Below are positions 1 to 6,523 of a stretch of DNA of 16,002 bases, piece by piece (the stretch's first letter is position 1; every line of letters starts with the position of its first letter). Position numbers and translations under genes: made by a program. A model generated the notes under the pieces. That model saw nothing but the letters and a program-made list of their open reading frames with translations. It did not search any database and was not told the DNA's origin. Source of the DNA: Pseudomonadota bacterium (GTDB lineage: Bacteria > Pseudomonadota > Alphaproteobacteria > Sphingomonadales > Sphingomonadaceae); assembly GCA_023394965.1 (NCBI GenBank), contig JAEWZX010000026.1, forward strand, positions 1 through 16,002, given 5' to 3'.

Positions 1-1
1 G

Positions 2-238
2 CTGGGCAGCGAAGCGGGCAGGGCGCGGGCGCTGGCCGCGCTGGCGGCGGCGCGCGAGGCGCTGAAACCGTCGCGCAAGGTCACAACCGAGCAGCTTTCA
101 TGGCGGGTCGAAACCGGCATCTGGCAGATCCGCCTGCGCGCCGGGCGCTATGCCAGCGTGTGCCGCAAAGCCGACAATTCCGCGCTTTTCGCGCTGCTCG
201 CCCGCACCGGGCGGGGCGCAGTGGGGGAGGCGGTGTAG
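2..238 (+). CDS. 3' end of an unrecognised protein (partial)
   Basis: An open frame runs in from the left edge and stops at TAG 236-238, giving the last 78 residues of a longer protein. Third codon positions are strongly GC-rich, as expected for a real gene here. The visible part begins with an Ala/Arg-rich, probably helical stretch, followed by a more globular part with two tryptophans (SWRVETGIWQIRLRAGRYAS) and an Ala/Gly-rich end. I see no catalytic motif, membrane segment or family signature and do not recognise the family. The next gene-like ORF is convergent, 73 bases away. Confidence 0.55.
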   Translation: MGSEAGRARALAALAAAREALKPSRKVTTEQLSWRVETGIWQIRLRAGRYASVCRKADNSALFALLARTGRGAVGEAV

Positions 239-311
239 CGGAACGTCACGGTTCTATCCGGGCCGGTTCGTGTCAACCGCACTAGCCTGCGCTCACGGCT
301 GACTTCAGCCT

Positions 312-512
312 TCAGCGCACGCCCCTCGCGTCTGCGCTTTCCTCGCGCACTTGCTTGAACTCCGACCCATCCTTCCATTCCGGCCAGCGGGTGCTGGTTG
401 CCAGTTCGGCCCCCATATCGCGGAACAGGGCGATGTCCTGCACCGCCCCGGCGAGGTTCCAGTCCTCGCTCCAGGCGTCGCAGCTCCATGCGATGATTCG
501 AAGCCGGACCAA
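312..512 (-). CDS. Small hypothetical protein, possibly a remnant
   Basis: This is a 66-residue minus-strand frame from a TTG at 512 to TGA 312-314. The codons have high third-position GC, and the residue mix looks like a real soluble protein: five Trp, balanced acidic and basic residues, and an amphipathic stretch AGAVQDIALFRDMGAEL. An in-frame TAA lies two codons upstream of the TTG, so the frame cannot extend further. There is no convincing ribosome binding site before the TTG. It follows queF on the same strand after about 23 bases, so it could be read through from queF. It may be a true small gene or the tail of a decayed one. Function unknown. Confidence 0.4.
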   Translation of the reverse strand: MVRLRIIAWSCDAWSEDWNLAGAVQDIALFRDMGAELATSTRWPEWKDGSEFKQVREESADARGVR

Positions 513-535
513 GCTTTATGGGGTGCCCCAGCTCG

Positions 536-994
536 TTACCCCCGTCCCCGGTAGGCCGATACGCCTTGGTCAGGCAGCCACAGAGCTTCGGGCGGGGCGG
601 CGCTTTGCCAGAAAACATCGATCGGAATCCCGCCTCTGGGGTACCAATAGCCTCCGATCCGCAGCCATCGCGGTTTCATTTCGTCGAACAGACGCTGACC
701 GATTCCGACGGTCACGTCTTCGTGGAAACCGCAGTGATTGCGAAAGCTGCCGAGGAACAGCTTGAGGCTTTTCGATTCGACGATGGTATCGCCGGGCGCA
801 TAATCGATCACCAGATGCGCGAAATCGGGCTGACCGGTCACCGGGCACAGCGACGTGAATTCCGGGGCGGCGAACCGCACCAGATAGAGCTGGCCTTTGC
901 GCGGGTTGGGGACGTAATCGAGTTCCGCCTCCTCTGGAGAGGCGGGGAGGGCGGTAGTGGCGCCGAGGAATTTCGGAGTAGGTGTGTCGCTCAT
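536..994 (-). CDS. queF: NADPH-dependent 7-cyano-7-deazaguanine reductase QueF
   Basis: QueF reduces the nitrile of preQ0 to the primary amine preQ1 with NADPH, a cytoplasmic step in queuosine tRNA-modification synthesis. The protein is 152 residues, the length of the single-domain (type I) QueF enzymes. The family signature is present: ESKSLKLF at residues 73-80, followed by FRNHCGFHE at 84-92. The likely nucleophile is Cys50 in FTSLCPVTGQPDF, which forms a thioimide with preQ0, and Asp57 is the likely proton donor in the same segment. The ATG at 994 is preceded by AGGAG with about seven bases of spacing. The gene is divergent from the membrane-protein gene at 1111. No other que gene is in the window. 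Confidence 0.95.
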   Translation of the reverse strand: MSDTPTPKFLGATTALPASPEEAELDYVPNPRKGQLYLVRFAAPEFTSLCPVTGQPDFAHLVIDYAPGDTIVESKSLKLFLGSFRNHCGFHEDVTVGIGQRLFDEMKPRWLRIGGYWYPRGGIPIDVFWQSAAPPEALWLPDQGVSAYRGRG

Positions 995-1026
995 GCCGCG
1001 CTCCTGCCGTGATGCGCGAAATTGCG

Positions 1027-1040
1027 CAAGCCGGGGCTTG
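1027..1040. promoter_or_regulatory. 14-bp perfect inverted repeat in the queF divergent region
   Basis: CAAGCC and GGCTTG flank a two-base GG centre. The site lies in the 116-base gap between the start codons of queF and the gene at 1111. Just upstream, TGCGC (1013-1017) and GCGCA (1024-1028) form a second, weaker inverted repeat that overlaps it. The position suits an operator or a leader hairpin. No regulator can be named from the sequence. Confidence 0.35.
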
Positions 1041-1066
1041 GAACTACAGGCTTAAGTACCTATTCA
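1038..1066 (+). promoter_or_regulatory. Weak sigma70-like promoter candidate for the 1111 gene
   Basis: TTGGAA (1038-1043) and TATTCA (1061-1066) are separated by exactly 17 bases and lie 45 bases before the ATG at 1111. The matches to the consensus are only 4/6 and 3/6, so this is a suggestion. The -35 box overlaps the inverted repeat at 1027-1040, which would let a bound protein block it. Confidence 0.25.
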
Positions 1067-1110
1067 GCGCACCTCCGCACAAGGTCGGCTTTTTCCGCGA
1101 AACGAACCGC

Positions 1111-2208
1111 ATGCATCTTCGTACCCGAATTTCCCTGTTGGCGCTTGTAGCGACTTTGCCGGCCATGGTGCAGGCCCAGTCGGTCAATGATTTTTCGCTT
1201 GAGCCCGCCCCCAGTGCGAGTGGTACGCCGCAGGCTCAGGGACCCGCCGATACGCGACAGGGTGTGGAGATCGGACCTCGCGCCGTGAACACACCTGCTC
1301 CCACTCCTACGCCCACGCCCAGTTCGAGGCCGGCACCTTCTGCTCCTGTGCAGCAGCCTTCGCCGCGGCCTTCCCCCCCCAGAGCGGTTCCGCAAGCGAG
1401 CCCGTTACCTACGGCAACGCCGCGCTCTGTCGAGATCGTAACCGAGCAGGCTGGCGCTGAGCCGGTTCGGGCGTCCACTCCCTCCATCGACGAGCCGACA
1501 CCAGACAGCACGGTTTCGTCTCCGAGTGTGCCAGAGCTTTCTCCAGCGACACCGGCTGCCGCAGAAAGCGGCGAGAGCGATGATGGGCTTCCCTGGTTGC
1601 CGATTGGCGGGGCTGCGCTGTTGGCCTTGTTGGGCGCAGGCTTCTTCGCCTGGAGCAGGCGCCGCGAGACGATCGTTCCGGATATAGAGCGTCCCGTCGT
1701 TGGTGGTGCTGGCCATGAACGAACCGTGCCCCTGGCCGAAGCCCTCTCCATCCGGATCGAAAACGAGAAGCTCATCCGGAGCGCTGCCTACGCCACGCTC
1801 AAATACCGGATGACCCTGATCAATCGGACCAATGCCTCGCTGGCGGATGTAACGGTCGGAATCGACCTGGTGTCTGCCCATGGCAGTGCCCCGATGGAAG
1901 ATCAGATTGCGACGAGTGGCACAGCGCTTGAAAAGCGCCATGACATCGCCCGCATTTCACCGCGCCAGAGTGTCACTGTGGCAGGTCAGGTTCAGCTTCC
2001 GCTCGCCCAGGCGCATGTTATTCGGCAAGGCCGCCATCCGTTGCTGGTGCCATTGATGCGCGTCCGGGTGGATGGGCCGGGCGAGGAAGCCTTGCTGAAG
2101 ACGTTCGTCGTCGGGCAGGGAATGCCGGACGGTGGCCGCGTGCAGCCCTTCCGGCTGGATGAAGCACCCCGTAGCTACGAACCGATTGCGCAACGCGAAC
2201 TTGCCTGA
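1111..2208 (+). CDS. Secreted/membrane-anchored proline-rich protein of unknown function
   Basis: This is a 365-residue protein that I do not recognise as a named family. The ATG at 1111 is chosen because it begins a clear signal peptide: basic n-region (MHLRTR), hydrophobic core, and a cleavage site after VQA at residue 22. The frame is open further upstream, but that extension would bury the signal. Residues 30-155 are a low-complexity Pro/Ser/Thr/Ala linker with a TPTPTPTP run. A membrane helix follows at about 161-181 (WLPIGGAALLALLGAGFFAW), with RRRE just after it as a stop-transfer. The last 180 residues form a mixed folded domain that would be cytoplasmic if the signal is cleaved. It ends 37 bases before the sulfurtransferase start and may be co-transcribed with it. 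Confidence 0.8.
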   Translation: MHLRTRISLLALVATLPAMVQAQSVNDFSLEPAPSASGTPQAQGPADTRQGVEIGPRAVNTPAPTPTPTPSSRPAPSAPVQQPSPRPSPPRAVPQASPLPTATPRSVEIVTEQAGAEPVRASTPSIDEPTPDSTVSSPSVPELSPATPAAAESGESDDGLPWLPIGGAALLALLGAGFFAWSRRRETIVPDIERPVVGGAGHERTVPLAEALSIRIENEKLIRSAAYATLKYRMTLINRTNASLADVTVGIDLVSAHGSAPMEDQIATSGTALEKRHDIARISPRQSVTVAGQVQLPLAQAHVIRQGRHPLLVPLMRVRVDGPGEEALLKTFVVGQGMPDGGRVQPFRLDEAPRSYEPIAQRELA

Positions 2209-2245
2209 GTCGACTTCGTCCGCTTCGCACGCTAACCCGGTGAGG

Positions 2246-3079
2246 ATGGAAAGCCTCGTTTCGACACAATGGCTCGCCGACCAGCTCGGCGCTACCAACC
2301 TGGTGGTTCTCGACGCAACGGCACACCTGCCGGACAGCCCGCGAAATTCGGCGGCAGACTTCGCGGAACAACATGTCGCCACGGCTCGGTTTCTCGATCT
2401 AACCAGTTTCGTCGATACCGCCTCGGAAATTCCCAAGGCGATCCCAACGGCAAAGCAGTTTGCCCAGCGCATGGGGCAATTAGGCATCGCCCCGTCGAGC
2501 CGGGTTGTCCTTTACGATGATAGTCAGATCAGAAGCGCAGCCCGGGCGTGGTTCATTTTCCGCTTCTATGGTTTCGAACAGGTGGCCATCCTCGATGGCG
2601 GATTTGCCAAATGGAATAATGAAGGGCGACCTGTGGAATCCGGGCGGGCGTCTTACGATCAGACCGAATTTCCAGAACCTGTGCCCGCAGGCGATATTCG
2701 GGACAAGCACCAGATGCTGATGAATAGTGCATCGCTTGCTGAACAGGTTGTCGATGCCCGCGACGCGGCGCGGTATGCAGGCGAAGATGGCAGTGGTTCA
2801 GAAGGGCATATTCCCGGTGCGGCCAATGTCCATTTTTCCAGACTGTTTGCCGAGGATGGAACGTATCTCCCACCTGCAGAAATCGCTGGCTTGTTTGCAG
2901 ATGCAGGGATCGATCTTCAGGGCCCGGTAACCACATACTGCAATAGCGGCATGACGGCTTGCGTTCTTGCATATGGGCTGCATCTGGCTGGCAAGGACAG
3001 CGTCGCCCTCTACGACGGAAGTTGGCTCGATTGGGGTAGTGACCCCGACGCACCAAAGGAAAAGGGAGCGGTGGTTTAG
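2246..3079 (+). CDS. sseA: 3-mercaptopyruvate sulfurtransferase (tandem rhodanese)
   Basis: This 277-residue protein has two rhodanese domains, as in SseA/MST enzymes, which move sulfane sulfur from 3-mercaptopyruvate to thiophilic acceptors such as cyanide or thioredoxin. The N-terminal domain (about 1-145) lacks a catalytic cysteine. The C-terminal domain carries Cys232 in the loop CNSGMTA. This resembles the CGSGVTA loop of mercaptopyruvate sulfurtransferases more than the thiosulfate-type CRxGxR loop. I chose the ATG at 2246 because the fold starts there (MESLVSTQWLADQL); the frame is open upstream but would overlap the previous gene. Ribosome-binding sequence is poor: GAGG touches the ATG, so GTG 2240 is possible. 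The next gene starts one base after the stop codon. Confidence 0.88.
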   Translation: MESLVSTQWLADQLGATNLVVLDATAHLPDSPRNSAADFAEQHVATARFLDLTSFVDTASEIPKAIPTAKQFAQRMGQLGIAPSSRVVLYDDSQIRSAARAWFIFRFYGFEQVAILDGGFAKWNNEGRPVESGRASYDQTEFPEPVPAGDIRDKHQMLMNSASLAEQVVDARDAARYAGEDGSGSEGHIPGAANVHFSRLFAEDGTYLPPAEIAGLFADAGIDLQGPVTTYCNSGMTACVLAYGLHLAGKDSVALYDGSWLDWGSDPDAPKEKGAVV

Positions 3080-3080
3080 C

Positions 3081-4295
3081 ATGGTCGGCGGGCGAGACGG
3101 CGACAGCTATGGATCTGGCACCCGGCTCGTAACGGCGGGGCGCGGGGGAGATTTTTCCGGCAACGTTGTAAATCCGCCGATCTGGCGGGCCAGTACGCAT
3201 CTTTATGAAAGCTGTGAGGATCTGAAGAACCGCAAGGGCCAGAATGCTGATGGCCAGTTCTTTTACGGCCGTCGCGGTGCACCCACGCAATGGGCTCTGT
3301 CCGAAGCGCTGACTGAACTGGAACCTGGGGCGGCAGGAACGGTCCTCTACCCGAGCGGTCTTGCGGCGCTTGTCGGCGCCTTGCTTGCAGTGCTGCGCAG
3401 TGGAGATGTTCTGCTCGTGGCCGACAACGCCTACGAACCCACTCGGAACACTGCGATGGGATTGCTCAAGACTTTCGGGGTTGAGCACCGCTTCTTTGAC
3501 CCGCTCGACCTGGAGACTTTCGAGGCTGCATTTTGTGACCGAACGAAAGCCGTCATGCTGGAGGTACCGGGCAGTCTGACAATGGAGGTGGCGGACATAC
3601 CGGCCCTCTCCAGAATCGCGCGAGAAAAAGGCGCTGTGAGCCTGATCGACAACACCTGGGCCACATCGGTTGGGTTTCCGGCGCTCAGGCATGGCTGCGA
3701 TATAGCGATTACGGCGCTTACCAAGCATGTGGGTGGGCATTCCGATCTCATGATGGGGGCTGCCAGTGCGGGGGACCGCTGGTACCGGCGCCTTCGGCTG
3801 GGCGCACAGCAATTGGGCCATGTAGTGTCGCCTGACGACGCCGCGCTGGCGTTGCGTGGGCTTCGGACGATGGGGATCCGGCTTGAACGGCAAAGCGCAG
3901 CGGCACTCGCAATTGCGGAATGGCTCGACGCTCGTGACGAGGTTGCTCATGTCCTTTCACCCATGTTGCCGGGGGCACCGGGCCATGCGATATGGCAGCG
4001 CGATTTTACCGGTGGCTGCGGCCTGTTCAGCTTCGTGCTGCGCGGCGGGGACGATGCTGCACGCTGTCGCCTGATCGACGCCTTGGACCTGTTTGGCATC
4101 GGTTATAGCTGGGGTGGCTTTGAAAGCCTGGCTCTGCCCTTCGATGTCGAACCGATCCGGAGTGCGATGGCGTGGCCCAAAGCAGGCTGGCGTGAGGGGG
4201 ATCGCCATGCCATCCGCCTTTCGATTGGTCTTGAAGACAGGGACGATCTGCTTGCCGATCTCGCCCGCGGCTTTGCGGCACTGAACGAAGGATAG
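3081..4295 (+). CDS. metC: Cystathionine beta-lyase (Cys/Met metabolism PLP enzyme)
   Basis: This 404-residue protein belongs to the fold-type I Cys/Met metabolism PLP-dependent family. The PLP lysine is Lys215 in ALTKHVGGHSD, and Asp190 in LIDNTWA would pair with the pyridine nitrogen. YGRRGAPT (Tyr62, Arg64) supplies the phosphate-binding residues of the neighbouring subunit, as in MetC. The YGRRG and TKHVGGHSD forms favour cystathionine beta-lyase (cystathionine to homocysteine, pyruvate and ammonia) over gamma-synthase or gamma-lyase, but specificity in this family is not secure from sequence. The ATG at 3081 follows the sulfurtransferase stop by one base, with GGGAG about 12 bases upstream. 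The two genes are surely co-transcribed. Confidence 0.88.
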   Translation: MVGGRDGDSYGSGTRLVTAGRGGDFSGNVVNPPIWRASTHLYESCEDLKNRKGQNADGQFFYGRRGAPTQWALSEALTELEPGAAGTVLYPSGLAALVGALLAVLRSGDVLLVADNAYEPTRNTAMGLLKTFGVEHRFFDPLDLETFEAAFCDRTKAVMLEVPGSLTMEVADIPALSRIAREKGAVSLIDNTWATSVGFPALRHGCDIAITALTKHVGGHSDLMMGAASAGDRWYRRLRLGAQQLGHVVSPDDAALALRGLRTMGIRLERQSAAALAIAEWLDARDEVAHVLSPMLPGAPGHAIWQRDFTGGCGLFSFVLRGGDDAARCRLIDALDLFGIGYSWGGFESLALPFDVEPIRSAMAWPKAGWREGDRHAIRLSIGLEDRDDLLADLARGFAALNEG

Positions 4296-4297
4296 AC

Positions 4298-5374
4298 GTG
4301 CAGAGCGAAACTCCACCTTCGACAGTCACAACACCTGACGCAGCTCCCGTCGAACAGGCGTGGAGCCTTGCTGAGCCTGTCCGGGACCAGGGTGCGCTTG
4401 AGGCTGCCGATGGTGCGAAGGAAGCGCTGAGTTCGCGAAGCGAAACCATCGGGTCCATCATCGACACGCTCGACGCGGTGGCGCTGTCTTTCGGCGATTT
4501 CAGAATTTCCCTTTTCGATGTGCTCATTGTCGGAGCGGTGATCGCCGGTGTGCTGGTGTTCGCGTGGTTCGTGAGCAAAATGTCCCGCCGGGTCGTCAGG
4601 CGGATGACCAAGTTGGACAATGCCCAGCAATTGCTGGTCGAGAAGATCGCGACGATCGTCGTTTGGGCGGTAGCTTTCTTCCTCGGAGTTGATCTGCTTG
4701 GAATTGACCTCACGGCCTTTGCCGTGTTTTCGGGCGCCTTCGGTCTGGCGATCGGTTTTGGTTTGCAGAAAACCTTCGGCAATCTGATCGCTGGGATCAT
4801 CCTTCTGATGGACCGTTCCATCAAACCGGGCGATGTGATTGCAGTAACCGATATGGCAGGCAACGAAAGTTTCGGCCAGATCCGCAAGATCGGCATCCGG
4901 GCTGTTTCAGTGACTACGCGTGATCAGCGCGAATATCTGATCCCGAATGAAAACCTGATGATCAATCAGGTCGAAAACTGGTCCTACTCCTCGAAGAACG
5001 TTCGCATGCAGGTGCCGGTCGGCGTCAGCTATGAAGCCGATATGGACTTGGCTGAGGAACTTATGCTCGAAGCTGCAAAAAGCTGCGATCGGGTTCTGAG
5101 CGCACCACCGCCGACGATCTGGATGAAGGAATATGGCGAAAGCTCCGTCAACTTCGTCATCCACTGCTGGATTCAGGATCCGGAAGAAGGCGTGGGCAAC
5201 GTACGCAGCGTCGTGCTCAAGAAGCTGTGGTGGCTGTTCAAGGAAAACAACATCGAAATTCCGTTTCCGCAACGTGATCTCCATATCCGCTCCAGCGCCG
5301 ATTTCGATCGCTTGATCGAAGTGATGAGCAGGGGAAGAACGACGACCGGCCCTGCAGGGGATTGGAAAGATTAG
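4298..5374 (+). CDS. mscS: MscS-family mechanosensitive ion channel
   Basis: This is a 358-residue inner-membrane channel of the small-conductance mechanosensitive family, which releases solutes on hypo-osmotic shock. There are about 70 polar N-terminal residues, then membrane helices near 73-95 and 116-136 and the pore-lining segment at 139-171. The last contains the Gly/Ala-rich motif GAFGLAIGFGLQKTFGN followed by IAGIILLMDRSIKPGD. This motif is the hallmark of the MscS pore helix and start of the beta domain. The C-terminal half is the cytoplasmic vestibule. Translation starts at GTG 4298, two bases after the metC stop, with GAAGGA seven bases upstream, so it is read from the same transcript. 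A sulfur-metabolism role is not implied by the protein. Confidence 0.92.
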   Translation: MQSETPPSTVTTPDAAPVEQAWSLAEPVRDQGALEAADGAKEALSSRSETIGSIIDTLDAVALSFGDFRISLFDVLIVGAVIAGVLVFAWFVSKMSRRVVRRMTKLDNAQQLLVEKIATIVVWAVAFFLGVDLLGIDLTAFAVFSGAFGLAIGFGLQKTFGNLIAGIILLMDRSIKPGDVIAVTDMAGNESFGQIRKIGIRAVSVTTRDQREYLIPNENLMINQVENWSYSSKNVRMQVPVGVSYEADMDLAEELMLEAAKSCDRVLSAPPPTIWMKEYGESSVNFVIHCWIQDPEEGVGNVRSVVLKKLWWLFKENNIEIPFPQRDLHIRSSADFDRLIEVMSRGRTTTGPAGDWKD

Positions 5375-5444
5375 ATTGCCAGCCACACAGCGGCGGTTTC
5401 AAAATCTTCCCTTCCTTGCCAGACACGCATTCTGATTGGCGTGA

Positions 5445-5467
5445 GCAAGCTGCGGCCCGCATCTTGC
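5445..5467. promoter_or_regulatory. 23-bp near-perfect dyad immediately before cobA
   Basis: Left arm GCAAGCTGCGG (5445-5455) and right arm CCGCATCTTGC (5457-5467) are separated by one central C. The arms match at 10 of 11 positions. The dyad ends four bases before the cobA ATG, in the 97-base gap after mscS, and no good Shine-Dalgarno is visible apart from GCAAAG. The size, odd centre and place point to a repressor-type operator for the sulfite assimilation operon. A leader hairpin is less likely because the loop would be a single base. The regulator is unknown. Confidence 0.55.
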
Positions 5468-5471
5468 AAAG

Positions 5472-6230
5472 ATGGCTGATACCGGAACAATTTATCTCGT
5501 TGGCGCAGGCCCCGGCGATCCCGACCTGCTGACGATCCGCGCTGCAAGGCTGATCGAGCGCGCCAGGGTGATCGTGCATGACGGGCTGGTCGATCCCGCG
5601 ATCATCGCGCTTGCACGCGATGACGCAGAGCTTGTCTCCGTCGCGAAACGTCGTTCCCACCACACCCTTCCGCAGGAAGCAATAAGCGACCTGTTGGTTC
5701 GCATTGCTCGATCCGGCGAAGATGTCGTACGCCTGAAAGGTGGCGATCCTTTTATTTTCGGCCGTGGTGGTGAGGAAGCAGAAGTCGCCCGCGCTGCGGG
5801 TGTGCCGGTTGAAGTGGTGCCTGGCATCAGTGCCGCCAACGGTGCTGCCGCAGCAGCACAGATCGCGCTGACACACCGTGATGCGGCGAGCATCGTCAGT
5901 TTCGTTGCGGGCCAGTGCAAAGGCCTGAAAGACCAGGATTGGGCCGGGCTTGCAGGCAAGGGGCGCACGTTGGTGATTTATATGGGCGTCAAGACCGCGC
6001 CGCTTATTGCCGACAAATTGATGGAAGATGGACTCGCTCCCGATATGCCGGTGGCAGTGATCGAAAACGGCACTAGGCCCGAAATGCGCGTATTGCGTGG
6101 CCTGCTTGCGGGCTTGCCCGACCTTGTGGAACGTGAGGCAGTCGTCAGTCCCGCTTTGATCGTGATCGGCGAAGTTACTGCGCGTGACGATACAACGCTT
6201 GCTGTTGTTGCACAGGAGGTCGCACGATGA
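5472..6230 (+). CDS. cobA: Uroporphyrinogen-III C-methyltransferase (SUMT)
   Basis: CobA/SUMT uses two S-adenosylmethionine molecules to convert uroporphyrinogen III to precorrin-2, the branch point toward siroheme and cobalamin. The protein has 252 residues, the length of the stand-alone methyltransferase. Family motifs include YLVGAGPGDPDLLT (8-21), RLKGGDPFIFGRGGEE (87-102), VPGISAANGAAAA (116-128) and ALTHRD. There is no N-terminal CysG-type dehydrogenase/ferrochelatase domain, so those steps must be encoded elsewhere. It is first in the operon with cysI, which needs siroheme, so siroheme supply is its probable main job. Its stop overlaps the next start by ATGA. The 23-bp dyad just upstream probably controls it. 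Confidence 0.93.
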   Translation: MADTGTIYLVGAGPGDPDLLTIRAARLIERARVIVHDGLVDPAIIALARDDAELVSVAKRRSHHTLPQEAISDLLVRIARSGEDVVRLKGGDPFIFGRGGEEAEVARAAGVPVEVVPGISAANGAAAAAQIALTHRDAASIVSFVAGQCKGLKDQDWAGLAGKGRTLVIYMGVKTAPLIADKLMEDGLAPDMPVAVIENGTRPEMRVLRGLLAGLPDLVEREAVVSPALIVIGEVTARDDTTLAVVAQEVAR

Positions 6231-6523
6231 AGCTGCTTACCGGCAACGATCTCAAGACGGGAGCGGTCACCTGGTGGACCGGCAGCGATTGGTCGATTCA
6301 TGTCGAGGACGCTATCGATATAACCGGCAGTGAAGAGGAAATTGCGCGAAGAGAGGAAGCGGCCCGGCGCGTTAATGTGCCCTACGCAGTCGATGCCGAA
6401 CTGTATGAAGGTTCCCCGCGGCCGGTGCATATCAAGGATCGGGTCCGCGCTCTGGGACCGACTGTTCGCCCCGACCTTACCCTCAAGCCTGCCGCTCCCG
6501 AAATCGGCAATTGGGTGATCTGA
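6227..6523 (+). CDS. DUF2849 family protein of the sulfite reductase operon
   Basis: This 98-residue soluble protein matches what I know of DUF2849, a short family that recurs beside cysI in alphaproteobacteria. It starts with TGNDLKTGAVTWWTGSDWS, has an acidic/basic helical middle (EEEIARREEAARRV), and ends in a Pro-rich tail. It contains no Cys or obvious cofactor motif, so an Fe-S role is unlikely. It starts inside the cobA stop (ATGA), and its own stop TGA shares one base with the cysI ATG. That coupling implies a function in sulfite reduction, but the biochemical role is unknown. Confidence 0.82.
   Translation: MKLLTGNDLKTGAVTWWTGSDWSIHVEDAIDITGSEEEIARREEAARRVNVPYAVDAELYEGSPRPVHIKDRVRALGPTVRPDLTLKPAAPEIGNWVI

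Noticed and set aside
1290..1325. Pro-Thr codon run looking like a DNA tandem repeat
   Set aside because: It is explained by the low-complexity linker of the membrane protein; copies are few and not exact at the DNA level.
2553..3950. A 465-residue minus-strand frame antisense to the sulfurtransferase and metC genes
   Set aside because: It is low-complexity in Arg/Pro/His, has no family motif, spans two well-supported genes and is the usual antisense opening in GC-rich DNA.
4027..4896. A 289-residue minus-strand frame across the metC end and mscS start
   Set aside because: It is Ser/Thr/Arg-rich without domain features and is opposed by two genes with clear catalytic or pore motifs.
5350..5359. 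CCCTGCAGGG palindrome
   Set aside because: It lies inside the last codons of mscS and has no loop or U-run, so it is neither a convincing terminator nor an operator.
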